Program-made: the position numbers and the translations under genes
From: Burkholderiaceae bacterium
Lineage (GTDB): Bacteria; Pseudomonadota; Gammaproteobacteria; Burkholderiales; Burkholderiaceae_A
DNA: 51,013 nucleotides
Reading direction: 5' to 3'
NCBI GenBank assembly: GCA_018882795.1
Contig: VERJ01000008.1
Span: 1-51,013 of the forward strand
The notes under the pieces: model-generated
Told to the model about the DNA's origin: nothing
The model's input: the letters and a program-made list of their open reading frames with translations, nothing else
Database searches by the model: none
Part shown: in pieces, positions 1-9,335 of the stretch
Layout of the letters: the number at the start of each line of letters is the position of its first letter
Numbering within the stretch: position 1 is the stretch's first letter

Positions 1-1
1 C

Positions 2-2476
2 TCCCAGATGGTCGATCAGGTGCTGGGCTGGATGCCGCAATCCAAACTCACTGTGATGGCGCCGGTCTTATCGAACCGCAAGGGCGAGCATCACGATCTG
101 ATCAATGGCCTGCGGGCCCAAGGTTATGTGAGGATCCGAATTCAGACTGAACACCAGCACCCGGTCATTTGCGATATCGATCAGGTGGTTGGACTCAACA
201 AGCACCAGAAGCACTCGATTGACGTGATCATTGATCGGCTTCGCGTCAAACCAGATGCCGGGCAGCGATGGGCCGAATCACTTGAAACAGCGCTGAGACT
301 CGGCGAGGGCCGGGCATTACTGCTGTGCGAGCCACCGGAAGAGACAACACCTTCGTTGGCAAGCAGCCATGTGTTTTCCACAAAATTCGCCTGCCCTGAT
401 TGCGGCTTCAGTCTGAAAGATCTTGAGCCCGCACTTTTTTCTTTCAACAATCCTATCGGAGCCTGCACCGAATGCGATGGTATTGGCATGGTGGAGTTTT
501 TCGATGCCAAACGGGTCGTGGCCTTTCCACATCTCAGCCTAGCCTCCGGCGCAATCAAGGGATGGGATCGTCGCAACGCGTTTTATTTTCAGCTGCTGCA
601 GAGCCTGTCTGAACACTATCGCTTCGATCTGGAAACGCCATTCGAAGAATTGCCGCAGAAAATCCGCGATGTGTTACTACACGGTTCGGGCGAAGAATCC
701 CTGCCTCTGAAATATCCCGGAGATCACGGAAAGATTGTGATGCGGGAGCATCCCTTCGAGGGAATACTCCCAAACTTAGAACGCCGCTGGCGCGAAACCG
801 ACTCTGTGGCAGTCAAGGAAGAGTTAGGCCGCTATCGCAGCACCAAAGCCTGTCCGGCCTGTGCCGGCACACGACTGAAACGCGAGGCCCGCTTTGTGCG
901 CATCGGAGCACCGGGCCATGACACTGATCTGCCAAGCCTAATGGGCATGCCTCTGGCCCAGGCTGCTGAAAAACTGCGCGATCTTCAACTCTCTGGTATG
1001 AGGGCCGCCATTGGCGAGAAAATCCTTTCTGAAGTCCTGGCACGCCTAGGGTTCCTGATCAATGTCGGCCTGGACTATCTCACACTTGATCGGCCCGCGG
1101 CCACACTCTCCGGTGGTGAGGGCCAGCGCATCCGGCTGGCCAGCCAGATTGGCGCGGGCCTCTCGGGAGTGATGTATGTGCTGGATGAACCCTCCATCGG
1201 ATTACATCAGCGTGACAATGATCGTCTGCTCGATACCCTGCGTGCATTGCGCGATCTCGGCAACACCGTGATTGTGGTGGAACACGATGAAGACGCAATC
1301 CGATCCGCAGACTTCGTGATCGACATGGGCCCCGGCGCTGGTGCACATGGGGGCGAGCTAGTCGCCCTGGGTCCACCATCAGCCATCATCGCCGACGACC
1401 GCTCACTCACTGGCCAGTATCTTGGGGGGCAACGGAGCATTGCTCTGCCCGCAGTCCGGCATCAACCAACTGAGCGCTGTCTAAAACTGATCGGCGCTCA
1501 TGGCAACAATCTCAAACATGTCACGGCAGAAATTCCCTGCGGCCTGATGGTCTGCGTGACCGGTGTCTCCGGATCGGGGAAATCCACGCTGATCAATGAC
1601 ACGCTCTATGCCGCAGCAGCCAAAAAAATCTATGGCTCAAACACAGAACCAGCGGCTCATGAATCGATCGAAGGACTGGATCACTTTGATAAAGTCATTA
1701 ATGTCGATCAGAGCCCCATCGGCCGCACCCCCCGCAGCAACCCCGCGACCTATACCGGGCTCTTCACACCGATTCGTGAACTTTTTGCCCAGACCACGAC
1801 GGCCCGCGAGCGTGGTTATGACACTGGCCGCTTTTCATTCAATGTCAAAGGGGGCCGTTGTGAGGCCTGCCAGGGCGACGGCCTTGTGAAGGTAGAAATG
1901 CATTTTCTGCCCGATGTTTATGTGCCCTGTGATATCTGCCATGGGCTGCGCTATAACCGCGAGACCCTGGATGTGCGCTATCGCGGAAAAAATATTGCCG
2001 AAGTGCTCGACATGACAATTGATCAGGCGATGGAGTTTTTCCGTGCTGTGCCCAATGTCTCGCGGCGGCTACAGACCCTGATTGATGTCGGCCTGGGCTA
2101 TGTGAAGCTGGGGCAGAGTGCCACCACGCTCTCCGGCGGTGAGGCACAGCGCGTTAAACTTTCTCAGGAGTTATCGAAGCGCGATACGGGACGCACGCTA
2201 TACATTCTGGATGAGCCGACCACAGGCCTGCACTTTCACGACATTGAACTTCTGCTGAAGGTGCTGCACGCCCTGCGCAACGCTGGCAATACCCTTGTGA
2301 TCATTGAGCACAATCTGGATGTGATCAAAACCGCGGACTGGGTGATTGATCTGGGACCCGAGGGCGGCAATGGTGGCGGCACGGTGGTGGCAGCTGGTAC
2401 GCCCGAGCAGATTTCACAATCCAAGGCCAGTCACACGGGGCGCTATCTGGGCAATGTTCTAAAACGAAAGCCCTGA
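2..2476 (+). CDS. uvrA: UvrA, excinuclease ABC subunit A (5' end outside window)
   Basis: DNA-damage recognition ATPase of nucleotide excision repair; it loads UvrB on lesions in the cytoplasm. The reading frame is open from base 2, so the gene starts upstream. About 825 residues are present against roughly 940-950 in the family, so about 120 N-terminal residues, including the first Walker A, are missing from view. Visible parts are a CPDC...CTECDG zinc module, the first ABC signature [11 protein letters not shown] with Walker B YVLDEPS, the second Walker [11 protein letters not shown], a second zinc module CEACQGDG...CDICHG, and the second signature [11 protein letters not shown] with [11 protein letters not shown]. 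The 3' end overlaps the convergent phosphatase gene by 18 bp. Identification is certain; only the N-terminus is unseen. Confidence 0.98.
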   Translation, partial: SQMVDQVLGWMPQSKLTVMAPVLSNRKGEHHDLINGLRAQGYVRIRIQTEHQHPVICDIDQVVGLNKHQKHSIDVIIDRLRVKPDAGQRWAESLETALRLGEGRALLLCEPPEETTPSLASSHVFSTKFACPDCGFSLKDLEPALFSFNNPIGACTECDGIGMVEFFDAKRVVAFPHLSLASGAIKGWDRRNAFYFQLLQSLSEHYRFDLETPFEELPQKIRDVLLHGSGEESLPLKYPGDHGKIVMREHPFEGILPNLERRWRETDSVAVKEELGRYRSTKACPACAGTRLKREARFVRIGAPGHDTDLPSLMGMPLAQAAEKLRDLQLSGMRAAIGEKILSEVLARLGFLINVGLDYLTLDRPAATLSGGEGQRIRLASQIGAGLSGVMYVLDEPSIGLHQRDNDRLLDTLRALRDLGNTVIVVEHDEDAIRSADFVIDMGPGAGAHGGELVALGPPSAIIADDRSLTGQYLGGQRSIALPAVRHQPTERCLKLIGAHGNNLKHVTAEIPCGLMVCVTGVSGSGKSTLINDTLYAAAAKKIYGSNTEPAAHESIEGLDHFDKVINVDQSPIGRTPRSNPATYTGLFTPIRELFAQTTTARERGYDTGRFSFNVKGGRCEACQGDGLVKVEMHFLPDVYVPCDICHGLRYNRETLDVRYRGKNIAEVLDMTIDQAMEFFRAVPNVSRRLQTLIDVGLGYVKLGQSATTLSGGEAQRVKLSQELSKRDTGRTLYILDEPTTGLHFHDIELLLKVLHALRNAGNTLVIIEHNLDVIKTADWVIDLGPEGGNGGGTVVAAGTPEQISQSKASHTGRYLGNVLKRKP

Positions 2477-3097
2477 GGCCAGCACCTGCAGAGGCAGGCC
2501 CGAGCCCACAGCGGCGAGCACAAGCATTTCCCCCATGCCGAGATAACGGCCCGTGAGCGCAGTGATCGTGACTTGGTGTGTGACCCAAACTTCGAAATGG
2601 CGATGATTTGCTTGTTGGGCAATTGCGCGGGCAGCAGCAGATGCCTCATCAATCTGAGTCTGGCGATTGCCTTGGCCCTGAAAAAAAGAATTCAATGCGG
2701 TCCATGGCTCAATTGTCAGTGCGCTTCCAAAGTTCTCGGCGCTAAACGCCTCTCTCGCCGTGTTGAGACATCGACACCATTGACTGGATCGCACGCGACT
2801 GGGCATCAATCCATGCCGACGAAACCACTGGCCAACACGTCGGGATTGCGCACGGCCCTCGGCAGCAAGATCACGCTGGGTGCTGCAATCATCAAGGCGC
2901 ATGCCCGGTGGGTCCCCGATGCCAGGCACTGTCTGCGCGTGCCGAATCAGCACCACACACCTGCCGCCCTGGAGCGCCTGGACATAGGCCGAGCTCTTGG
3001 CTGACTCCTGAGACAAGGCCAAGCCCGGCAAGAGTGCGGGCAGCACGGTCGCCGCCTGCACAAGGCGGCGACGTCTTCGGCTGACAGGGTTGATCAT
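2459..3097 (-). CDS. Exported histidine phosphatase-family protein
   Basis: A 212-residue protein. Residues 1-29 look like an export signal: five consecutive Arg (SRRRRRLVQ) followed by a hydrophobic Ala/Leu stretch ending ALS. This resembles a Tat or an Arg-rich Sec signal. The phosphohistidine nucleophile motif appears as LIRHAQT near residue 51, the canonical RHG with Ala in the third position. The second conserved His is in VTHQVT, near residue 173. Members hydrolyse phosphomonoesters through a phospho-His intermediate. The substrate cannot be inferred here; periplasmic relatives include LPS-heptose phosphatases. It sits tail-to-tail with uvrA, overlapping it by 18 bp, and 66 bp downstream of the metallo-hydrolase gene on the same strand. 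No clear ribosome site precedes the ATG, so the start is moderately sure. Confidence 0.82.
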   Translation of the reverse strand: MINPVSRRRRRLVQAATVLPALLPGLALSQESAKSSAYVQALQGGRCVVLIRHAQTVPGIGDPPGMRLDDCSTQRDLAAEGRAQSRRVGQWFRRHGLMPSRVRSSQWCRCLNTAREAFSAENFGSALTIEPWTALNSFFQGQGNRQTQIDEASAAARAIAQQANHRHFEVWVTHQVTITALTGRYLGMGEMLVLAAVGSGLPLQVLASGLSF

Positions 3098-3163
3098 TCG
3101 AGAGCCACAGCGATCACGGTACCCCGCAATGAGCGATTTTCTGAAGACTACGATCGTACCGCT

Positions 3164-4126
3164 CTACGCAATCGGTTTGAACTGATAACCATTGCCCTCT
3201 TTGGCGATCGTGCCCATCGCAGGAAAAGGAAAATGGAAACCGCCAGCGACCATCTTCTCATTGACAATCATCTCGAAGACTTTGCGGCGAGTCTGGCGGG
3301 CCATCTCCGCATTCATATCGAATACCACCGACCAATCCGGATTGCGGGCAAACAGGGCGGGCACATTGGTCAGATCAGCCACATAGATAAAACTCTTGCC
3401 CTGGGACTTGACCGTGAAGAGCGTGTGGCCTGGGGTGTGGCCAAAGGCCGTCACCGATGTGATCCCAGGTGCAACTTCACTGCCAGGGTTGAACTTCACG
3501 AGCTGGCCAGCCGACAGGCCACCAAAGATCCGTTGCACCAAGGCATAGGCGCCTTTCATGGCATCTGGCGCATTCTTGATATTGTTTTCATCAGTCCAAA
3601 ATGCATGCTCCGGTGCAGGCACATGAATCTTTGCGTTGGGGTAGACCAGGCTGCCATTTTTGAACCGCAGCCCATTGATGTGATCACCATGAAAGTGGCT
3701 GAGGATCACATCGGTGATGTCGGCAGGTCTCACGCCTGCGGCCTCCATATTGGCCTGGAGTCGTCCCGTGGTGGGCGGGCCGTTATCGGCAAAGCCAGTA
3801 TCAAACAGGATCCGCTGCCTGCCGTTGACCACCACAAAGGGAGTGAAGGGAATATCGACATAGTCAGTGGAAAGATTTTGCGAGGCCAGCAGGGCCTTCA
3901 CCTGATCGAGCGGCGCATTGGTCACAAACTCTGCGCCCAGTGGCCGACGCAGGGCGCCATCATTGATGGCGATGATCTCCATCGCACCAAGGCCCATCTT
4001 CCGAAAGCCCGGTGCGGGCAGGTTCGGAGCGCCCAGGCCTGGGCTGCTCTGCGCCCAGAGGGAGGAAAACATCAGACCAGATGCACCGGCTAGGCCAGCG
4101 CCAATAAACGAGCGACGGGACAGCAT
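3164..4126 (-). CDS. Tat-exported MBL-fold metallo-hydrolase
   Basis: A 320-residue metallo-beta-lactamase-fold enzyme. The N-terminus has a twin-arginine signal, SRRSFIGAG, then a hydrophobic stretch and a likely signal-peptidase site after LWAQ, so a folded metalloprotein is sent to the periplasm. The dinuclear metal site is visible as SHFHGDH (HxHxDH), HTPGHT and the bridging Asp in YVADLTN. This pattern fits the subgroup that includes lactonase and organophosphorus-hydrolase-like enzymes (OPHC2/MPH type), but the substrate is unknown. AGGAGA lies 7-8 nt before the ATG and supports the start. A hairpin at 4155-4177 lies in its 5' region. It could be co-transcribed with the downstream phosphatase gene, 66 bp away. 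Confidence 0.88.
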   Translation of the reverse strand: MLSRRSFIGAGLAGASGLMFSSLWAQSSPGLGAPNLPAPGFRKMGLGAMEIIAINDGALRRPLGAEFVTNAPLDQVKALLASQNLSTDYVDIPFTPFVVVNGRQRILFDTGFADNGPPTTGRLQANMEAAGVRPADITDVILSHFHGDHINGLRFKNGSLVYPNAKIHVPAPEHAFWTDENNIKNAPDAMKGAYALVQRIFGGLSAGQLVKFNPGSEVAPGITSVTAFGHTPGHTLFTVKSQGKSFIYVADLTNVPALFARNPDWSVVFDMNAEMARQTRRKVFEMIVNEKMVAGGFHFPFPAMGTIAKEGNGYQFKPIA

Positions 4127-4154
4127 TGGAGGGTCTCCTAAAGGGTGTGATTGA

Positions 4155-4177
4155 CCGAAACATCATCCCAGTTTCGG
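4155..4177. other. Hairpin upstream of the MBL-fold gene
   Basis: Perfect 7-bp inverted repeat CCGAAAC/GTTTCGG with a 9-nt loop, in the 155-nt gap between the KTSC gene and the metallo-hydrolase gene, about 30 nt before the start of the latter. No T-run follows on either strand, so it is not a clear intrinsic terminator. It may be an operator or a leader structure. The rest of this gap shows nothing I recognise. Confidence 0.35.
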
Positions 4178-4281
4178 GCAGGCTTTCTTTCCGTAGATTC
4201 CCGAATATTTTTAGCCAGCGAGCCGGTGGCCAGGGTGTTGGTCGCAAGCTCTTGACCGCGCACTTCACCGCGCTTTTGTAC

Positions 4282-4545
4282 CTAGCCGAAGAGGTCGTCG
4301 AGTTGTTTCTTCGCAGCGTCCGCCCCTTCATTGGATTTGCCCCGGGTCTGCGGATATTCCTCGGCGATACGGTCTTCCCAATAGGTGGTGGGGTTGGGCG
4401 CATTGCATAGCCGCCGCCAGACTTCATTTGGAACCGGCTTATAAGAGCGGATGCTGCCATCCTGAAAATGCAGATCAAGCTGCTGGCTGCCTGCCGAATA
4501 ATCGGCCTGCTGAATTCTGCCGGTGGTGAATTTTCTGGTTTCCAT
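4282..4545 (-). CDS. KTSC-domain small protein
   Basis: An 87-residue soluble protein. Residues 8-60 match the KTSC pattern: beta strands with LDLHFQDGSIRSYKPVP, then VWRRLCNAPNPTTYWEDRI. KTSC domains are small and often found near or fused to nucleic-acid enzymes (lysyl-tRNA-synthetase-associated by name), with no settled biochemical role. The C-terminal 25 residues are charged and end in DDLFG. It is followed (155 nt) by the metallo-hydrolase and preceded (24 nt) by the exonuclease/GIY-YIG gene on the same strand. The start ATG has no Shine-Dalgarno site, but shares a 12-base context with the aminotransferase start at 7146. Confidence 0.8.
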   Translation of the reverse strand: METRKFTTGRIQQADYSAGSQQLDLHFQDGSIRSYKPVPNEVWRRLCNAPNPTTYWEDRIAEEYPQTRGKSNEGADAAKKQLDDLFG

Positions 4546-4569
4546 AGCCGGAAATATTACGCAAGAGTT

Positions 4570-5979
4570 CTAGAGCGCAACAGTGGGCAACTGCCGCATG
4601 GCCTTGCGCAGAATTTTGTAGACATCCAAATCAAACACCGGCTGTCCAGTTTCCAGAATCGCGTGGAGTTCCTCTTCGCGGCTGGCTGTGCCGAGATAAC
4701 ACCAGGCATCAACGACATGCACTACTTCGGCCTCTTTCAGGCCCACCGGCCCCGGGTGGGGCCAGGCTGGAATACGGTGCCGCGCCATTGCCATCAAGAG
4801 GCGTGCGTGATGCAGCTCGGTTTTTTCCTTGCCGATGCAGGCACCCCTGCAGTTCTTTAACTGATAGCCGAAGCAGGATGCACCGGCTGCAACCTTCTCC
4901 AGTCCCAGCAGGGCCTTGCAGAGTTTTTCCTGGCGGGCAAGCTCAGAGAGCATCTCCAGGGCATCACGCTGACTGCGAAAAATTCCATATAGGTCTGGCT
5001 GGGCACCAAGATTCAGGTCACGCGCCCAGACCAGCTCCGCCTGAACGGGTAAGGTGTCTGACACCGTGCCTGACACCTTCGGCGGGATGCGCCATGAGCA
5101 GAGCTCTTTATTGCGGCGCAGCCGCGTGTTGTGGCTAGGCAGCAGTTCCTTGATCAGGGCGGACTCTTTCAACAGCGCGGCAATCTCACCTGCGGTCTCA
5201 ATCCAATCCACGCGACGCACCTGCATCGATAGGCTCATTTCTTTGCCACGTGTATGGTCGGCGGCAAAATGCGACATCACGCGTTTGCGCAGGTTATTGC
5301 TCTTTCCCACATACAAAGGAAAATTATTTTCACCGTAAAAAATATAAACACCGTGTGTCTCTGGCAGTTGCTCCGGCAGATCAGGATCAAGCTGCGATGG
5401 CAGCGCAGGCCGGGCAGTCAGCCTGGCAATGGTCTGCTCCAGAACATCGGATGAGAATCCGGCGCAGAGTTTTTCCCAGAACTGAAAAATCAAGTCTGCA
5501 TCGGCCAAGGCACGGTGGCGTCCAGACTGCTGCAGGCCATGGCGTGCAATCAAACTATCCAAGTTGTGACGGGATTCCTGCGGGTAGAGGGCACGCGACA
5601 GCTTCACCGTGCACAGCACCCGAGCACGAAAATCAATGCCCACGCGTTTGAATTCATTTTTAAGAAAACCGTAATCGAAGCGCGCATTGTGGGCAACAAA
5701 AAGCTTGCCATTGATGCGATCCAACAGGTCCCTGGCGATCTGATCAAAGGTTGGCGCATCGACTACCATATCTTCTGTGATGCCGGTCAGCTGCTGAATG
5801 AACTCTGGGATACGGGCCTGGGGATTGACCAGCTGACTGTAGCGATCCACGCCATGCTCACTCACCTCCACAATGCCGATCTCGGTGATCCGGTCACGGG
5901 TGGCCGTGGCCCCCGTAGTCTCGAGATCCAGAAACACCATCGACGGAAAATCCTGACTCATGCGATTGGCCAACGCCAC
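4570..5979 (-). CDS. DnaQ-like 3'-5' exonuclease fused to a GIY-YIG/UvrC-N-type nuclease
   Basis: A 469-residue two-nuclease protein. Residues about 14-175 are a DEDDh exonuclease: Asp18/Glu20 in FLDLETTGA, Asp in VAHNARFDYGFL, and the His/Asp pair in GRHRALADADLIF. Residues about 205-290 are a GIY-YIG domain: GVYIFYG, YVGKSNNLRKRV, then the conserved Glu in KESALIKELLPSHN. The C-terminal third has a UvrC/Cho-like Cys-rich piece, FGYQLKNCRGACIGKE. The architecture suggests lesion incision coupled to trimming in DNA repair; it is usually misnamed Pol III epsilon. The linker after the nuclease is interrupted by a palindromic repeat (5051-5079). The start is taken as GTG with AAGG seven bases upstream. 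An ATG 18 bases further in (5961) would give 463 residues and lacks such a site. Confidence 0.88.
   Translation of the reverse strand: MALANRMSQDFPSMVFLDLETTGATATRDRITEIGIVEVSEHGVDRYSQLVNPQARIPEFIQQLTGITEDMVVDAPTFDQIARDLLDRINGKLFVAHNARFDYGFLKNEFKRVGIDFRARVLCTVKLSRALYPQESRHNLDSLIARHGLQQSGRHRALADADLIFQFWEKLCAGFSSDVLEQTIARLTARPALPSQLDPDLPEQLPETHGVYIFYGENNFPLYVGKSNNLRKRVMSHFAADHTRGKEMSLSMQVRRVDWIETAGEIAALLKESALIKELLPSHNTRLRRNKELCSWRIPPKVSGTVSDTLPVQAELVWARDLNLGAQPDLYGIFRSQRDALEMLSELARQEKLCKALLGLEKVAAGASCFGYQLKNCRGACIGKEKTELHHARLLMAMARHRIPAWPHPGPVGLKEAEVVHVVDAWCYLGTASREEELHAILETGQPVFDLDVYKILRKAMRQLPTVAL
5051..5079. repeat. Palindromic GTGTCAG repeat inside the nuclease gene
   Basis: AAGGTGTC/GACACCTT is an 8-bp inverted repeat enclosing a second GACACC, so alternative GGTGTC hairpins are possible. 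It lies in frame in the fusion nuclease and encodes the low-complexity linker VSGTVSDT. Related words occur downstream of gltD (9384-9455) and beside the HUH gene (15666-15676). Confidence 0.6.
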
Positions 5980-6006
5980 TAAATTGCCTTGGGCACGATG
6001 ACGGAT

Positions 6007-7146
6007 TTAGGCGGCAAGCCGTGAGAGCCGCTCCAGGGCGCGGGTCAAGGTTTCCTCTTTTTTGGCAAAACAAAAACGTACCGTTTTATTTTCGACCGCC
6101 GTTTGATAAAAGGCCGAAAGTGGGATGGCTGCCACGCCGATCTCAGTGGTGAGCCACTTTGAAAATTCCAGTTCGGTCTTATCCGACACCGCCGAGTAAT
6201 CCACCAGCTGAAAAAACGTGCCCTCGCAGGGATAGAGTTTGAACGGTGTGCGGGCCAGCCCTGCGCGGAAAAAATCCCGCTTGCGCTGATAAAAAGTCGG
6301 GAGCTGAAGATAGCGCTGGGGGTCTTGCATATAGCTTGCTAAGCCGGCCTGCATCACGCTGTTGGTAACAAACACGTTGAACTGATGCACCTTGCGGAAT
6401 TCCGCCATGATCTCTTTGGGCGCAACCACAGAGCCCACCTTCCAGCCAGTGACATGAAAGGTCTTGCCGAAGGAAGACACCACAATGCTGCGATCGGCCA
6501 ATCCCGGATATTTGCTTGCGCTCTGATGGGGCTCACCATCAAACACCATGTGCTCATAAACTTCATCGGAAATCACCAGCAGCCCATGCTTGAGCACGAT
6601 GTCCTGTAAGGCCAGCATGTCGGCATCCCGCAGGATCATGCCCGATGGGTTGTGCGGGGAGTTGACCATGATCGCCCGAGTCTTGGGGGTGACAGCTGCT
6701 GCCACTCGGTTCCAATCCACGCGGTATTGGTTGGTCATAGGCACGGGCACAGCCCGCGCACCCGCCAATTCGATGCTGGGAATGTAGCTGTCATAGACCG
6801 GCTCAATCACAATGACTTCATCACCGGGGTGCACCAGCGCGAACACCGCCGTCATGATGGCCTGGGTGGCGCCCGCAGTGATCATGACCTCGGTGTTCGG
6901 GTCGTAGCGGCGGCCATACAACGCATGCACCTTATCGGAAACCGCCTGCCGCAGCGCAGGCCAGCCGTTGAGCGGCGCATACTGATTGTAGCCGGCACGC
7001 ATGGCGCCATTCACTGCATCCAACAGCAGCGGATCGGGATCGAAATCCGGAAAGCCCTGGCCCAGGTTCACCGCGCCCCGCTCGGTAGCCAGAGCCGACA
7101 TGACCGTAAAGATGGTGGTGCCCACATTGGGCAAACGTGATTTCAT
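6007..7146 (-). CDS. PLP-dependent aminotransferase, YbdL/methionine aminotransferase type
   Basis: A 379-residue fold-type I class I/II aminotransferase, cytoplasmic. It most resembles YbdL, which transaminates methionine and aromatic amino acids with 2-oxo acids such as the KMTB of the methionine salvage pathway. Visible are the N-terminal NLGQGFPDFDPD substrate-loop region, MITAGATQAI, the Asn of NSPHNPSGMIL, the Asp/Tyr pair in ISDEVYEHM, and the Schiff-base Lys in SSFGKTFHVTGWK. The first ATG matching the family N-terminus (MKSRLPNVGTTIF) is used. An upstream TTG would add four residues and is unlikely. No Shine-Dalgarno site is seen. The gene is divergent from the glutathione peroxidase gene across 70 bp, and 27 bp upstream of the fusion nuclease gene. 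Confidence 0.88.
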   Translation of the reverse strand: MKSRLPNVGTTIFTVMSALATERGAVNLGQGFPDFDPDPLLLDAVNGAMRAGYNQYAPLNGWPALRQAVSDKVHALYGRRYDPNTEVMITAGATQAIMTAVFALVHPGDEVIVIEPVYDSYIPSIELAGARAVPVPMTNQYRVDWNRVAAAVTPKTRAIMVNSPHNPSGMILRDADMLALQDIVLKHGLLVISDEVYEHMVFDGEPHQSASKYPGLADRSIVVSSFGKTFHVTGWKVGSVVAPKEIMAEFRKVHQFNVFVTNSVMQAGLASYMQDPQRYLQLPTFYQRKRDFFRAGLARTPFKLYPCEGTFFQLVDYSAVSDKTELEFSKWLTTEIGVAAIPLSAFYQTAVENKTVRFCFAKKEETLTRALERLSRLAA

Positions 7147-7216
7147 AGCCGGAAACAATACACGATCTTAAAATCGCGATTGTCTCGTCAAACCCCTTAC
7201 CTGCAAGGAGCCCACC

Positions 7217-7696
7217 ATGCTGCCCGATATTTCTTTAAAGCGCATCGACGGCGCTGCCGAGAACCTTCGCGACTATGCCGGTAAAGTGCTGCTCGTGGTG
7301 AATGTGGCCAGCCGGTGCGGTTTCACCCCCCAATATGCGGAGCTGCAGGCACTCTACGATGAAGTCAAGGATGCGGGGTTCGAAATTCTGGCTTTTCCCT
7401 GTAACCAGTTCGGCGCCCAGGAACCCGGCTCTCCCCAAGAGATCGCCCAGTTCTGCAGCACCCGCTATGCCGTGACGTTTCCGGTGTTCGAGAAGACTGA
7501 TGTGAATGGGCCCAGCGCCCACCCGCTCTACCAGCACCTGAAGACAGCCGCGCCTGGGCTATTCGGCACCGAATCAATCAAGTGGAATTTCACCAAGTTT
7601 CTGATTGATCGCAGCGGCAAGGCGCTAGAACGCTATGCGCCTCAGCAGGGCGCAAAGGATATTCGTAAGGATCTGATGCCGCTGTTGGCGGAGTGA
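7217..7696 (+). CDS. Glutathione peroxidase (Cys-type, BtuE-like)
   Basis: A 159-residue thioredoxin-fold peroxidase that reduces hydrogen peroxide and organic peroxides using thioredoxin or glutathione. The family signature is complete: peroxidatic Cys in NVASRCGFTPQY (no selenocysteine), the FPCNQFGAQEPG segment with the catalytic Gln, and the Trp/Asn of IKWNFTKFLID. A second Cys in the IAQFCSTRY region could be the resolving residue, as in thioredoxin-dependent members. No signal peptide, so cytoplasmic. AAGGAG lies 8 nt before the ATG. It is convergent with the photolyase-like gene (49 bp gap) and divergent from the aminotransferase gene. Confidence 0.93.
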   Translation: MLPDISLKRIDGAAENLRDYAGKVLLVVNVASRCGFTPQYAELQALYDEVKDAGFEILAFPCNQFGAQEPGSPQEIAQFCSTRYAVTFPVFEKTDVNGPSAHPLYQHLKTAAPGLFGTESIKWNFTKFLIDRSGKALERYAPQQGAKDIRKDLMPLLAE

Positions 7697-7745
7697 AACA
7701 CGCGAGGTCGTTCTTACAAAGCTGCGTCAAAAATCTTTGATACAG

Positions 7746-9287
7746 CTAAAAATCAAAAGCCTGCTGAGGTGGTGGCTCTTGGACCTCGCCCTCAAACGAT
7801 TTATCTGAGGCCTTGCGCTTAGGCCACGTTTCCCGTTTTGGGTTCCGACTTCCATGTTTGGTAAAAATCGTGCGCGCCTGCTCCCTGGATTCCCGATCCT
7901 TGCGCAGACTCCATAGCCGATCACGTGCCACTTTAGCAGCCTGCGAATGCTCAACGATGGGCTCAGGATAGGTTTCAGAACCCTGTTCTGGCGCCCATTG
8001 ACGCGTGAATGTCCCCGTGGGGTCTTGATCGCCGGCTTGTTTTTCGGGGTTGTAAATGCGAATGGTGTTGATGCCAGTGGTGCCGCTTTGCATCTGAATC
8101 TGCGGCCAGTGAATGCCCGGTTCGTAATCGGTGTAGCGCCTTGCAAGATGCTCGCCGGTTTTTTTCCAGTGCAGCCACAGATGTTGACTTGCAAAGGAGG
8201 TGAGCATGGCCCGCATGCGGAAGTTGATCCATCCGTTGTGCTTTAAGTAACGCATGCAGGCATCGACAAAGGGCAGGCCGGTGCGGCCCTCGCACCAGGC
8301 GTCGAAACGCTGCTGCTCCTGCTCAGTGAATTCTTCCTCATTACGTATTGCGCGGGTTGCGGGATGCAAACACCGAAACTCGATTTCCGGCTCGCTTTCA
8401 AGCTTTTGCATAAAGTGACAGCGCCAGTGCAGACGACTCTCGAAGCTTTTCAGGCTGGCCAGCATCATGGCCCGATGGGGGTGACTGGTCTCGGCGCTCC
8501 ACTGCTGCCGGGCTCGCCACAACGCATGCAGGACTTCGCGAAGCGACAGGCTTCCCCAAGCCAGGTGGGCAGAAAGCCGCGAACAGGAATTCTCAGAAGT
8601 GCCAGGACTACTCATATGACTGCGGTAATGCAGGCCCCGGCCATCCAGAAAGCTTCGCAAAAGCGCCACCCCTTCTTTGCGGCCACCCGGCTGGCGGCCT
8701 GGGCACGAATCGGTGCTGGCATGGTCAAGCCAGGCTACGAGGCTTTCCCTTGAGAAGGTCTCAGGAAGTTCGCTAATTGCACGCTGTATTGACACTGGCA
8801 AGGACTGAAACTCTCCAAGCGTTACCGGCACAGCCGACATGCGCTGATCCCAAATCCTGCCCCAGTCATCACGATCGTTCAGGCGGCGGACTACGCCATC
8901 TTGTGGTGTCTCGATCCAGTCCACACCAATTGCCCGACACCATGCCAACACACGGCGATCACGCTGATAGCTTGCCCAGTTCCCGGTCTCTTGATGACTG
9001 TGCAACGTGAATGCGCCAAGCTGCTTGAACAGCACGTTTAAAAGATCAGGCATTTCACCTTTTGCAAATAACAACGGAAGACCAATCCTTGCAGCACGCA
9101 CCTGCAAGTCTTTTAAGCACTCCGCATAAAAGGCAGCATGTCGGCCGCTGGCATCTGGCGAGAACCACAGCGACGGCTCGTAGACCACCAGCCCCAGTAC
9201 AGGGCCGCGCTCAGCGGCCTTGGCAAGCGCTAAATGGTCTTGCAGGCGGACATCACGCTTGAACCAAACGATTTGGGTTTCGAACAT
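7746..9287 (-). CDS. Photolyase/cryptochrome-family flavoprotein, atypical subgroup
   Basis: A 513-residue FAD protein. Residues 1-130 form the Rossmann-like photolyase N-domain ([13 protein letters not shown], with the typical antenna-domain layout). Residues about 270-450 are the helical FAD domain, with [43 protein letters not shown] and [14 protein letters not shown]. Where class I photolyases usually show GWMHNRLRM and a WQW-type motif, this protein has GWINFRMRA and [14 protein letters not shown]. It belongs to a bacterial branch whose repair or light-sensing activity is not settled. The last 60 residues are charged and probably disordered. The start is [12 protein letters not shown]; an upstream GTG or TTG would add 31 non-homologous residues. 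It is the likely DNA-repair partner of uvrA nearby, but this is inference. Confidence 0.88.
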   Translation of the reverse strand: MFETQIVWFKRDVRLQDHLALAKAAERGPVLGLVVYEPSLWFSPDASGRHAAFYAECLKDLQVRAARIGLPLLFAKGEMPDLLNVLFKQLGAFTLHSHQETGNWASYQRDRRVLAWCRAIGVDWIETPQDGVVRRLNDRDDWGRIWDQRMSAVPVTLGEFQSLPVSIQRAISELPETFSRESLVAWLDHASTDSCPGRQPGGRKEGVALLRSFLDGRGLHYRSHMSSPGTSENSCSRLSAHLAWGSLSLREVLHALWRARQQWSAETSHPHRAMMLASLKSFESRLHWRCHFMQKLESEPEIEFRCLHPATRAIRNEEEFTEQEQQRFDAWCEGRTGLPFVDACMRYLKHNGWINFRMRAMLTSFASQHLWLHWKKTGEHLARRYTDYEPGIHWPQIQMQSGTTGINTIRIYNPEKQAGDQDPTGTFTRQWAPEQGSETYPEPIVEHSQAAKVARDRLWSLRKDRESREQARTIFTKHGSRNPKRETWPKRKASDKSFEGEVQEPPPQQAFDF

Positions 9288-9335
9288 GGGCGCTACTTTA
9301 GCGCTGCAAACAGCGAGACGTAAGCCGGCGCATAG

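Noticed and set aside
3233..4093. Long open frame (286 codons) on the plus strand opposite the MBL-fold gene
   Set aside because: It is the antisense frame of a well-supported gene with Tat signal and metal motifs; the translation has no recognisable domain and no ribosome site.
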